In this document: positions 1 to 6,798 of the stretch, in pieces | How positions within the stretch are numbered: the stretch's first letter is position 1 | Layout: each line of letters begins with the position of its first letter | NCBI GenBank assembly: GCA_963592435.1 | Contig: CAVAWT010000030.1 | Location: 1 to 21,999 of the forward strand | Direction of reading: 5' to 3' | DNA from: Phoenicibacter sp963592435 | Lineage (GTDB): Bacteria; Actinomycetota; Coriobacteriia; Coriobacteriales; Eggerthellaceae | DNA: 21,999 nucleotides | Notes under the pieces: model-generated | What the model was told of the DNA's origin: nothing | Seen by the model: the letters and a program-made list of their open reading frames with translations, nothing else | Database searches by the model: none | Program-made: the position numbers and the translations under genes

Positions 1-34
1 GCAAAACGTGGGAAAAAGCTACAGGACTTATTTG

Positions 35-294
35 AAATGGGTAAACGAACAAAAAGCCATGGTGTCAGACATGTTGTGAGGAAACACAAAATGCCTAAGC
101 GAACTCTTGGAAATCAATGAGTAATTTTTATTGAATGGGTTTGAGGAGGCGTTCAAGGATGCAAAGCATCCGCGTTCCGACTCAGATGAAATAAAAATTG
201 CGAATGGGTTGATTTCCTCGTGTTCGCGTGGCGTTTTGTGTTGCGATTCAGTGGTGTCAGACATGTTTTTTGTAACTAAACCCATGGCAGGCAT
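35..294. repeat. Long imperfect palindromic element, copy A
   Basis: A non-coding repeat whose homologue lies at 3591-3966 in the same orientation. Positions 87-153 are identical to 3653-3719 over 67 bp. The element is a large imperfect inverted repeat. The left arm (83-117, AACACAAAATGCC through GGAAATCAA) matches the reverse complement of the right arm (209-242) with few mismatches. An inner arm pair, AATTTTTATT (123-132) and AATAAAAATT (190-199), encloses a perfect hairpin GGATGC-AAA-GCATCC (157-171). Direct copies of GGTGTCAGACAT lie outside the arms (61-72 and 253-264), followed by an ATGGCAGGCAT word (284-294). An 88-codon open frame on the minus strand runs through it, but I do not regard it as a gene. 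It fits a MITE-like non-autonomous element or a structured RNA. No transposase is nearby. Confidence 0.75.
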
Positions 295-329
295 TTAAAA
301 AGAACCCACATAACTAAGAAGGTTAATTC

Positions 330-608
330 TTACACAGAAGTTAGCTGAAGATCCTTATCAATTAAATCACGAACATATTGAGAGCGCGTAATTCCAAGAC
401 AACCTGCGCGATTGTCAATTTCAAACAACGTTTCTGCAGGAATTTTAAAAGTCATAGTTTTTGTCTTGCCCTCACCAAGTGGTGGTCTTCCAACAAAAAC
501 TTTCTCAAAAGTGCCCGACTCCCAAGCATCCTGCTCATACTTCTCACCAATCTCATCCATTTGTGCTTCGCTCAAGCCAAGCCTTCTGTTAATTTCTTCT
601 CTATCCAT
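330..608 (-). CDS. Ribbon-helix-helix (CopG-like) antitoxin-type protein
   Basis: A 92-residue protein in the antitoxin position of a two-gene module. The N-terminal half (residues 1-35) is acidic and helical and probably contacts the toxin. It is followed by a VGRPPLGEG turn. The C-terminal part (about 50-85: MTFKIP, then DNRAGCLGITRSQYVRDLI) has the beta-strand, helix, helix pattern of RHH DNA-binding antitoxins. The start is 2 bp after the stop of the upstream gene, with a GGAAGG-type ribosome site inside that gene, so translation is probably coupled. Proteins of this type pair with small toxin-like proteins in actinobacteria, and RHH antitoxins usually repress their own promoter. I infer the same here. 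Toxin-first gene order matches BrnT/BrnA-like modules, but I cannot confirm family membership by eye. Confidence 0.72.
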   Translation of the reverse strand: MDREEINRRLGLSEAQMDEIGEKYEQDAWESGTFEKVFVGRPPLGEGKTKTMTFKIPAETLFEIDNRAGCLGITRSQYVRDLIDKDLQLTSV

Positions 609-610
609 CT

Positions 611-880
611 TTAATACCTTCCTGCTAGTCCAAGTTCCGCCAGCGCCTTATTCGTTGGAGGGGTGAATCCATGAAAAACAATCGCGTTACCATCGATATC
701 AATTCGATACACGATTTCAACCAATCTTCCTTTCGAATCACTTCCAATCGCCATGAATTCCTCCTCATCTTTGACCATTCTTCGTACCTCAGCAAACACA
801 TTCCTAAATGCGCTTTCAACATCTAAATCCTCTAACTCTGGATGCTCCTCATGAATTCGTGGATGTATAATAATTTCCAT
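611..880 (-). CDS. Putative toxin of a type II toxin-antitoxin module
   Basis: An 89-residue acidic protein directly upstream of, and co-directional with, an RHH protein. It opens with EIIIHPRIHEEHPELEDLDVESAF, where an HP-R-H and HPE pattern precedes a helix. Its second half is a beta-rich stretch (EFMAIGSDSKGRLVEIVYRI, then NAIVFHGFTPP). The strand order and the GxxxxGRLVEIVY core resemble small RelE/BrnT-fold RNase toxins, but the resemblance is to the fold pattern and not to a recognised catalytic motif. The start ATG has no ribosome site, and a promoter placed 7 bp upstream suggests leaderless translation. A toxin role is inferred from size, neighbour and gene order. It could equally be an uncharacterised actinobacterial protein. 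Confidence 0.6.
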   Translation of the reverse strand: MEIIIHPRIHEEHPELEDLDVESAFRNVFAEVRRMVKDEEEFMAIGSDSKGRLVEIVYRIDIDGNAIVFHGFTPPTNKALAELGLAGRY

Positions 881-915
881 CTGTATATAGTAACACGAAA
901 ATACAATGAGGTCAA
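881..915 (-). promoter_or_regulatory. Sigma-A-like promoter of the toxin-antitoxin pair (leaderless)
   Basis: On the minus strand TTGACC (910-915) and TACTAT (887-892) are separated by exactly 17 bp. The -10 box ends six bases before the ATG of the toxin gene, so transcription would start at or next to the A of the start codon. No Shine-Dalgarno sequence precedes that ATG, which fits a leaderless mRNA. ACTAGT, a small palindrome at 917-922 just upstream of the -35 box, is a possible operator half. The promoter call is by consensus match only. Confidence 0.5.
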
Positions 916-989
916 GACTAGTTACTTTCCTCCAAGCACCGTTGCCACTACTTACATTCCACTTAAACGTCGCATTTCATTCAATTCAC

Positions 990-1022
990 AAAAAAGCCGA
1001 GGCTCGCTTAAAACCTCGGCTT
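990..1022 (-). terminator. Rho-independent terminator of the BspA-like gene
   Basis: A perfect 9-bp stem AAGCCGAGG (994-1002) / CCTCGGCTT (1014-1022) has an 11-nt loop. On the minus strand the GC-rich stem is followed immediately by six T residues (complement of A990-995). It lies about 30 bp past the stop codon of the gene ending at 1054 and before the promoter of the toxin-antitoxin pair, so it separates the two transcripts. Confidence 0.85.
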
Positions 1023-1053
1023 CAGTGTGTTGCAGGTTGTTAAATTGAAATTG

Positions 1054-3474
1054 TTAATTTGGCCAATTGGGTTCAATGACTCCTGAAGCATTGGTGTTGA
1101 AATCTTCATGGCTAGGCGTCAGGAAAGGATCAATGGCCCACATAGAACAGTCAACTGTTAAAGATGAACAGTTCTTAAACACTCCGTCCATGCCAGTCAG
1201 CCACTCACTCTGCTCTCTGACATTAGAAGTATCAAAGTTTGAAACATCAAGGAACGTAAGAGAGGAACAATCCATAAACATGTAGCCCATCTCTCTCACT
1301 GCAGTCGTATTAAACTTCGTAACATCCAGAGACTCAAGTGAGGAGCAACCCCAGAACATGCCCATCATGCTGGTCACTTTACTTGTATCCAAATTCGAAA
1401 CATTAAGGGACTTTAGTGATGAGCAATGACTAAACATCGTGTCCATCCACTCTACATTACTCGTTTTAAGCTTAGTAACATCCAGAGACTCAAGTGAGGA
1501 GCAACCGCTAAACATGCAGCTCATATCAGTCACTTTGCCTGTGTCGAAATTCGTGACATTAAGAGACTTTAGTGAGGAGCAATCATTAAACATATAAGAC
1601 ATACTCGTTACATTGCTTGTGTTCCAATTTGCCACTTTCAAAGAAGGTAGTGAGGAGCAACCACTAAACATGCCACTCATATTAGTCACTTTGCCTGTGT
1701 CGAAATTCGTGACATTAAGAGACTTTAGTGAGGAGCAATCATTAAACATATAAGACATACTCGTTACATTGCTTGTGTTCCAATTTGCCACTTTCAAAGA
1801 AGTTAGTGAGGAGCAACCGCAAAAAAGATTCTTCATGTCTGTCACATTCGACACATTCCAACCAGAAAGATCTAAGGACTTCAAGGAAGAACACAAACAG
1901 AACATCTCGTTCATTGTGGATACTTTCGATGTATTCCATTTAGAAATGTTTTCGAGACTTTCTAACGCATTGCATTTTTTAAACATCCGATACATATACT
2001 CACACTTGGAGACATCCCATTTAGAAAGGTCACCTACACTTACAAGCTCGCTACACTCAAAAAACATGTAATTCAAGCTTTCGACGTTCGCAGTGTTCCA
2101 ATTGCTCAAATTGAGGTTTTTTAATGCAGAACATTTACCAAACATTTGAGTCATTGTAGTTACACTAGATGTGTCCCATTTTGAAATTCCATCAATCGTT
2201 TGAGCTTGAACGCCATAAAAGCATCCGACCATGTTAGTTGTTTTAGAAGTGTCTATTTTGTCCAAATTGCTGATGGCTGTTAAGCTCTTTTCTCCTCCCC
2301 TGAGGTCAAACCAGGATTTCATATTTTTGGGTTGAATTCCATCATCCACAACCGTTACATTTGTAACGAGTCCTCCCAACTCACGGCCTGTGGTGGCATG
2401 ACCCCACTTACACCAAGGTGCTGACCCCTCAAGGTTTTCAATTCCAGAATATACATACGTCGCAGTCTTCCCATTAAACTTGCTTCCCTCAGTTGGCACA
2501 GTGCTGCGCTTATAGAAATTGAGTGAACTGTCGTCCTTTGAATAAACAGCAAAAGCTTGAGGGGCTCCACTGCTGTTTTCCTTCCACTTTGCGTAAAGCG
2601 TTGTGTCAACGGTGATTGGTGTCGAGAAATTAAATGATTTCGTTAACGCTGAATCGGAATACCAGCCGTCAAAAGTGTAGCCACTTTTCGTTGGATTTGC
2701 AGGTTTCGTGGCAGTTTTTCCACTCTGAACAGTTTGCTTTGCGACAGCTGTTCCTCCGTTAGAGTTGAATGTGACTGTGAAGGTTGTCGCAGGAGTTGGG
2801 GTTGATGGTTCAAGTTTTGAATAGCCTCCCCAGCCTCCGTCAGCTTCTGCTTTCCATCCAAGGCTCGCAAGGTATTTCTGTTCATTCTCATCTGTTGTGT
2901 AGTTGTGGGTGCCAGTTGTGGCATAAGGATTATATTGCCTTAAAACTTTGACATAATCTGTTGCGCCCGCCTCAACTGTCCTCCAGCCCTCACCTTCATA
3001 AGTCCAGCCAGCTTTGACGCACTCGTCTTTTTCGTCAGCACTTGTTGTGTAGTGATGATCGCCACCTGAAACATATTTGTTATAAAGGCGATAAACTGGC
3101 TTGAAATCTTCAGAAGTTGGTGCGTACCACTCGATCTGCTCATAGACCCATCCAACTTTTGCAATGTTGTCGCGCTCGGACTTGCTTGAAGTATAAAAAT
3201 GCTCGCCAGTCCATTTGTTATAAAGCCTAAACATCGCAACACGAGAACCGTCGGTTGATGTTTCTTGATCGGAATCCTCACTCAAAGACGAATTGGGTAT
3301 TAAGGAATAAGGGTCAGGTGAACCCCAGTTAATTGACACATTCGCATCCCTAACGTCAGCAAAAGCGATAACAGAAGTGAACGCTAAAGAGGCAAATATT
3401 GCTAGAATGCAGGAAAGGATCGAGATCTGACAGCGCTTAATTATTCTCTCTCTCATCGTAAATTGCCAAATCAC
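1054..3474 (-). CDS. Secreted BspA-family leucine-rich-repeat surface protein
   Basis: A mosaic exported protein of about 806 residues. Residues 7-39 form a signal peptide (RERIIKR, then a hydrophobic core, cleavage near AFA-DV). About 80-223 carries three DUF5648-like repeats (RLYNKWTGEHFYT, then GWxYE and W). About 233-300 is an InlB/Listeria-Bacteroides repeat (TVTFNSNGG, then GYTFDGWY and LYAKW). After a BspA-type lead-in come about 14 repeats of 25-26 residues of the DUF285 type (WNTSNVTSMSYMFNDCSSL pattern) up to about 772. No LPXTG motif or C-terminal membrane anchor is visible, so it is either released or held non-covalently. BspA-type proteins bind host matrix or other bacteria, and I infer adhesion here. 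The GTG start at 3474 is chosen because AAAGGGG (3484-3490) lies 9 bases upstream. ATG at 3456 is the alternative, and ATG at 3549 lies upstream of the promoter. Confidence 0.85.
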   Translation of the reverse strand: MIWQFTMRERIIKRCQISILSCILAIFASLAFTSVIAFADVRDANVSINWGSPDPYSLIPNSSLSEDSDQETSTDGSRVAMFRLYNKWTGEHFYTSSKSERDNIAKVGWVYEQIEWYAPTSEDFKPVYRLYNKYVSGGDHHYTTSADEKDECVKAGWTYEGEGWRTVEAGATDYVKVLRQYNPYATTGTHNYTTDENEQKYLASLGWKAEADGGWGGYSKLEPSTPTPATTFTVTFNSNGGTAVAKQTVQSGKTATKPANPTKSGYTFDGWYSDSALTKSFNFSTPITVDTTLYAKWKENSSGAPQAFAVYSKDDSSLNFYKRSTVPTEGSKFNGKTATYVYSGIENLEGSAPWCKWGHATTGRELGGLVTNVTVVDDGIQPKNMKSWFDLRGGEKSLTAISNLDKIDTSKTTNMVGCFYGVQAQTIDGISKWDTSSVTTMTQMFGKCSALKNLNLSNWNTANVESLNYMFFECSELVSVGDLSKWDVSKCEYMYRMFKKCNALESLENISKWNTSKVSTMNEMFCLCSSLKSLDLSGWNVSNVTDMKNLFCGCSSLTSLKVANWNTSNVTSMSYMFNDCSSLKSLNVTNFDTGKVTNMSGMFSGCSSLPSLKVANWNTSNVTSMSYMFNDCSSLKSLNVTNFDTGKVTDMSCMFSGCSSLESLDVTKLKTSNVEWMDTMFSHCSSLKSLNVSNLDTSKVTSMMGMFWGCSSLESLDVTKFNTTAVREMGYMFMDCSSLTFLDVSNFDTSNVREQSEWLTGMDGVFKNCSSLTVDCSMWAIDPFLTPSHEDFNTNASGVIEPNWPN
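1529..1822 (-). repeat. 156-bp tandem duplication inside the leucine-rich-repeat region
   Basis: Positions 1529-1666 recur almost unchanged at 1685-1822, a period of 156 bp or 52 codons, equal to two DUF285 repeats. The first 118 or so bases look identical by eye, with single differences after that. Other repeats in the same gene are similar only at protein level, so this copy is recent. Confidence 0.85.
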
Positions 3475-3513
3475 AAAAATCATCCCCTTTAGGTTGAAAA
3501 TTTTGAGGCAAAA

Positions 3514-3542
3514 AATAAAATTATTGCTTGCCTCCCTGTCAA
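3514..3542 (-). promoter_or_regulatory. Sigma-A-like promoter of the BspA-like gene
   Basis: On the minus strand a perfect TTGACA (3537-3542) is followed after 17 bp by TTTATT (3514-3519, four of six consensus bases). A start near 3507 would give a leader of about 30 nt with the AAAGGGG ribosome site at 3484-3490. This placement supports translation from GTG 3474 or ATG 3456 and argues against ATG 3549, which would lie upstream of the -35 box. Confidence 0.55.
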
Positions 3543-3590
3543 GATTCATTATTGCACACCGACCAGAAAATTAGTTGCGCAACTTTTTTT

Positions 3591-3966
3591 AAATGTGTAA
3601 ACGAACAAAAATTCATGGTGTCAGACATCTTTTAGAAAAACTCAGAAAAACGCAAAATGCCTAAGCGAACTCTTGGAAATCAATGAGTAATTTTTATTGA
3701 ATGGGTTTGAGGAGGCGTTTAAGCGAGCAAAGCGAGCGCGTTCCGACTCAAATGAAATAAAAATTATGAATGGGTTGATTTCCTCGTGTTCGTGTGGCGT
3801 TTTGTGTTACAGATCAGAGCTGTCAGACACCAACCTAAAACCTAAAACCTAACACCTAAATCCTTAAATTGCGAATGGGTTGATTTCCTCGTGTTCGTGT
3901 GGCGTTTTGTGTTACGGATCAGTGGTGTCAGACATGTTTTTTGTAACCTAAGCGTATGGCAGCCAT
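3591..3966. repeat. Long imperfect palindromic element, copy B, with duplicated right end
   Basis: Homologous to 35-294 and in the same orientation. Between 3653 and about 3826 the two align without gaps. Its right end is duplicated: about 3760-3830 recurs at 3865-3935 (offset 105 bp), separated by the 7-bp tandem repeat at 3834-3868. It carries GGTGTCAGACAT at 3617-3628 and 3924-3935, a variant CTGTCAGACACC at 3820-3831, and ATGGCAGCCAT at 3956-3966. The hairpin tip differs from copy A (GCGAGC-AAA-GCGAGC in place of GGATGC-AAA-GCATCC), while both long arms are kept. This and the G-rich repeat explain the 3550-4040 gap between genes, where I see no coding potential. Confidence 0.75.
3834..3868. 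repeat. Five tandem heptamers, CCTAAAA type
   Basis: CCTAAAA, CCTAAAA, CCTAACA, CCTAAAT and CCTTAAA follow one another in register inside the duplicated right end of the palindromic element. It is a short slippage-prone tract outside any gene. Confidence 0.85.
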
Positions 3967-3992
3967 AGCATCCCAGCAAGACTAACATGCAA

Positions 3993-4039
3993 CTTGGGGG
4001 GGTGTCTTGGGGGGTGTCTTGGGGGGGTGTCTTGTGGGG
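3993..4039 (+). repeat. G-rich tandem repeat, potential G-quadruplex
   Basis: A unit CTTGGGGGG(G)TGT of 12-13 bp is repeated three times plus a partial. Runs of 7, 6, 7 and 4 G lie on the plus strand (3996-4002, 4009-4014, 4021-4027, 4036-4039), separated by TGTCTT or TGTCTTGT. It ends one base before the stop codon of the tsaB-rimI-tsaD gene. The four runs with 6-8 nt loops meet the usual rule for a G-quadruplex. The transcript of the 14-gene array would carry the C-rich complement. No conventional terminator hairpin is visible here, so this tract may affect how that transcript ends (inference). Confidence 0.8.
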
Positions 4040-4040
4040 A

Positions 4041-6338
4041 TTATTTGTGGCGAGAATTTAGGGGTGAAGCAGACGAAACATCGCCATCAAGGTCAACAAA
4101 ATTGTCATTTGCAAATTCAAATTGAGCAGCAAGACCAATCATTGCTGCGTTGTCGCCACAAACATCTTTAGGTGCAACCCTGAACTCGACGTTTAGGCGT
4201 TCGCACATCTCTTCATAAGCGTTTCGAAGGCGAGTGTTGGCAGCAACTCCCCCACCGAAGCAAAAAGTTTTTGCTCCTGTTTGCTTCAATGCATCTGCTG
4301 CTTTTGCAACTTGAACATCACAAATGCTCTGTTCAAATGACGCACAAACATCAGCCATGTTTTGTCGCGTTAAATCGCCTCCATTTTCAGCCTTAAGGCG
4401 CTCAAGTTCAAGAATAACAGCAGTTTTTAAGCCTGACAAACTCATCTTTAAGTCGTGCGAATGAAGAAGTGGTCGAGGCAACTTTACCTCATCTGCATCT
4501 CCATCTTCTGCCAAAGCAGAAATCTCAGGACCTCCAGGATAGGGTAAGTTCATTGCTCGAGCAATTTTGTCAAATGCTTCTCCAACAGCATCATCTATTG
4601 TGCCACCGAGGACAACATAGTCCCCCCAGTCTCTCACAAGAACGAGGATTGTGTTGCCACCAGAAATCAAAGAAGCAACAGCAGGGAATTTAATTTCAGA
4701 ATTTCCCAACTTGTTAGCAAACAGGTGCCCTTCAAGATGGTCAACGAAGATGAGCGGTTTTTCTGCTGCCCAAGCAACACCTTTCGCAAAAGCAACTCCA
4801 ACAACAAGAGATCCAACAAGACCAGGATGAGATGTCACAGCAATTGCGTCAACTGAATCGTAACTTGAAAGACCAGCTTGGCTTAAGGTCTCTTCTGCAA
4901 CCTGACTTATGACTTCAATGTGTTTTCTGCTTGCAATTTCAGGCACAACCCCACCGAACCTTGCATGAAACTTTGCAGATGATGACACCACCGATGACAC
5001 CACATTGTCATCTACATCAACAATTGCGCCTGCCGTTTCGTCACACGACGACTCAATTGCGAAAATGAGAGGTGCATGGCTGCCATGGGTGTTTTGTCTA
5101 TGGCTGCCATAGGTGCTTTCAAAAGTTTCACCTGCTCTAAAGGCACTTATGTCGATTAAATAAGTCACTCCATCTTCATTGCAATAGAAATTTTTGCGCT
5201 CACAAACTTGCTCAAAACCAATGTTTTCATAAAAACGAATTGCTGAAACGTTTGAAGCGCGGACCTCTAAAATGACGTCACTTACCCCCAGATTTCTGAG
5301 CGATTCAAACATGTGATGTAGCAAAGAGGTCGCTATACCTTCACGCCTAAAATTTTCGGCGACGCAAATTTTTAAGATGTCTGCAGTGTCTCCCGAATAT
5401 GAAGCACCAACGTATCCTGCAAGTTCACCTTGCACAGCAGCTTTTAACCACAACCTCGAATCGTTTTTAATGTCTGACACCAAGCTTTCTTCACACCAAG
5501 CGTCGCCCTGAAAATTCGAAGCTTCAAGTTCTGCCATGTGCACACAATCTGAAAGCTCACAAGGTGAGATCGTGGCTAAACGCTCATCCCCTTGCACTCC
5601 AGTCACTAAATTTTTAGTTGCATTTTGCTTGATTTTGGCAAGCTCGTTTTCTTCTGCATCTGACAAACGAGTGTAAACTGGCAAAACGAGCGAGGCATGC
5701 CTTACCTCAGTAATGTTGGATGCTAAAAGCGAGAGCAAGCTCTTTGCTGTTGGATGCCAATAACTTTCATCAAGCAACTTGAAACTGCCAGAAAATTTAT
5801 CTGAAAATTTAAATAAGCCATCTCCAGCGACACACACATCTTCTTTAACGTTTATCTCAGCTAAAAATGCATCGGGCTTAACAACCTTATCTGCGTTTTT
5901 TCGCTCGAAGCCTTTAGCGTCAACGCAGTATGACACAGGATAAACTTCACCGCGCATCGCATCTGCAACAACAAGAAGCTCACCAGTGAAGCCTTCTAAC
6001 CGAGCGTTTTCAGCCACCGCGTCGAGCGTTGAAATTCCAAGAAGTGGCACATCCAGTGCCGAACAAATTCCCTTGGCAGTAGCAAGCGCAATCCTTACTC
6101 CCGTAAAAGAACCTGGTCCCTTGCCCACGCCAACAACTTTAATGTCTTTGTGATCAATGTTGTTATTACGAAACATTCTGTCAATTTCAGGCAACAGCTT
6201 TTGATTCGATGCACGTTTTGAATCGAGAGATACTTCATCAATCAAGTTAGCATATGCTAACTCAGAGTCTATTTCACCAACACCGATGACAACTTTCTCA
6301 TTTGAAGTGTCAAAAACAAGTGCAAGCTGCTCACTCAT
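4041..6338 (-). CDS. tsaD: TsaB-RimI-TsaD fusion: tRNA t6A37 synthesis and N-terminal acetyltransferase
   Basis: A 765-residue fusion of three normally separate proteins. Residues 1-230 are TsaB, the regulatory partner (FDTS, then GKGPGSFTGVRIALATAKG). About 255-400 is a RimI-type GNAT domain (acetyl-CoA loop RREGIATSLL near 330, then ASNVSAIRFYENIGF), which acetylates ribosomal protein S18 in E. coli. About 422-765 is TsaD, which transfers threonylcarbamoyl to A37 of ANN-decoding tRNAs. Its metal-binding HLEGH is at 534-538, with IESSCDETAG, SGGNT, DDAVGEAFDKIAR and GDNAAMIG. The RimI-TsaD linker (about 410-421) is encoded by two ATGGCAGCCAT words. The gene overlaps tsaE by 8 bp. TsaC, which makes the substrate, is not in the window. 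The fusion is, from memory, typical of Coriobacteriia. Confidence 0.95.
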   Translation of the reverse strand: MSEQLALVFDTSNEKVVIGVGEIDSELAYANLIDEVSLDSKRASNQKLLPEIDRMFRNNNIDHKDIKVVGVGKGPGSFTGVRIALATAKGICSALDVPLLGISTLDAVAENARLEGFTGELLVVADAMRGEVYPVSYCVDAKGFERKNADKVVKPDAFLAEINVKEDVCVAGDGLFKFSDKFSGSFKLLDESYWHPTAKSLLSLLASNITEVRHASLVLPVYTRLSDAEENELAKIKQNATKNLVTGVQGDERLATISPCELSDCVHMAELEASNFQGDAWCEESLVSDIKNDSRLWLKAAVQGELAGYVGASYSGDTADILKICVAENFRREGIATSLLHHMFESLRNLGVSDVILEVRASNVSAIRFYENIGFEQVCERKNFYCNEDGVTYLIDISAFRAGETFESTYGSHRQNTHGSHAPLIFAIESSCDETAGAIVDVDDNVVSSVVSSSAKFHARFGGVVPEIASRKHIEVISQVAEETLSQAGLSSYDSVDAIAVTSHPGLVGSLVVGVAFAKGVAWAAEKPLIFVDHLEGHLFANKLGNSEIKFPAVASLISGGNTILVLVRDWGDYVVLGGTIDDAVGEAFDKIARAMNLPYPGGPEISALAEDGDADEVKLPRPLLHSHDLKMSLSGLKTAVILELERLKAENGGDLTRQNMADVCASFEQSICDVQVAKAADALKQTGAKTFCFGGGVAANTRLRNAYEEMCERLNVEFRVAPKDVCGDNAAMIGLAAQFEFANDNFVDLDGDVSSASPLNSRHK
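5076..5110 (-). repeat. Pair of ATGGCAGCCAT words encoding the RimI-TsaD linker
   Basis: Two exact copies (5076-5086 and 5100-5110 as ATGGCTGCCAT on the plus strand) are separated by 13 bp. In the gene's frame they read YGSH and HGSH within the domain linker of the fusion protein. The same word occurs in non-coding DNA at 3956-3966 and five times at 21772-21997. Two copies in one RNA can pair with each other as a 10-bp stem with a central A-A mismatch. Confidence 0.85.
5470..5481 (-). repeat. GGTGTCAGACAT word inside the RimI domain
   Basis: An exact copy of the 12-mer found in the intergenic elements, here read in frame as part of SLVSDI (residues about 285-290) of the acetyltransferase domain. 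The position corresponds to a variable helix of RimI proteins. It has the same strand orientation relative to the gene as the copies at 6797-6840. Confidence 0.75.
6246..6261. repeat. 16-bp perfect palindrome GTTAGCATATGCTAAC in tsaB
   Basis: A perfect palindrome inside the TsaB domain, read as ELAYAN (residues 26-31). The identical 16-mer, with identical translation, occurs in fhs at 8690-8705. The frame used is the only one of the three that avoids a TAG or TAA stop in this word. Confidence 0.85.
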
Positions 6339-6798
6339 GAGCCATTCTTTCTAAAACTTCGACCATACGCTGGGAATTTGCGTTTGTCATAATTTTTCGA
6401 GGCTCGTTTCCTTGCCCAATGAAATTTAAACTTAGAGCGTCTTCTGGCATTGAACTTAGAAACTTAGTAGCCCACTCGATAAAAGCTACTCCATCTTCTG
6501 GGTCATGCCCACATTCATCGAAACCGACATCAGAAAGCTCGTCTTCTGAATTAAGGCGATAAACATCAAAATGATGCAACTTGAAACCTGCTTGTGTGTC
6601 ATATGAGTTCAAAAAACAAAAGGTGGGGCTAGTTATGTCATCTTGCACACCAAGATGTTTCGCAACGTGGCGCACAAATTCAGTTTTGCCACTTCCAAGC
6701 TCGCCGTCAAGCAAAACAGTGTCTCCAACTTGTAAGTTAGAAGCTAACCTGCCTGCCAATTCATCAAGTTCGGAGAGGTCAGAGACAATTAACTCCAT
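6331..6798 (-). CDS. tsaE: TsaE, P-loop ATPase of the t6A37 complex
   Basis: A 155-residue ATPase that works with the TsaB-TsaD complex in tRNA threonylcarbamoyladenosine synthesis. Walker A GELGSGKT is at residues 32-39. The family blocks SPTFCFLNSY, then LHHFDVYRL, and EWATKF follow. The start at 6798 is chosen because AAGGGG sits 8 bases upstream and the protein then has normal TsaE length. A longer frame to 6891 would overlap folD. The chosen ATG lies inside a GGTGTCAGACATG word, so the repeat supplies both the end of the ribosome site and the start codon. The stop overlaps the start of the fusion gene by 8 bp, which suggests coupled translation of t6A partners. Confidence 0.93.
   Translation of the reverse strand: MELIVSDLSELDELAGRLASNLQVGDTVLLDGELGSGKTEFVRHVAKHLGVQDDITSPTFCFLNSYDTQAGFKLHHFDVYRLNSEDELSDVGFDECGHDPEDGVAFIEWATKFLSSMPEDALSLNFIGQGNEPRKIMTNANSQRMVEVLERMAHE

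Noticed and set aside
28..294. 88-codon open frame on the minus strand at the left edge, starting MPAMG
   Set aside because: It lies wholly within the palindromic repeat, has no ribosome site, and its sequence is explained by the repeat words (MSDT from ATGTCTGACACC).
315..332. Hairpin TAAGAA-GGTTAA-TTCTTA at the antitoxin stop codon as a terminator
   Set aside because: The stem is short and AT-rich and no T run follows on the minus strand.
1054..3549. Longer start of the BspA-like protein at ATG 3549
   Set aside because: No ribosome site, an atypical N-terminus before the signal peptide, and it lies upstream of a good TTGACA promoter. GTG 3474 or ATG 3456 fits better.
3834..3868. Telomere-like CCTAAAA repeats marking a replicon end
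   Set aside because: The tract is short, degenerate, internal and placed within a duplicated repeat element, with genes on both sides.
4041..6338. Frameshift or assembly fusion as the cause of TsaB-RimI-TsaD
   Set aside because: The frame is continuous, each domain has intact motifs, and such fusions are known in Coriobacteriia to my knowledge.
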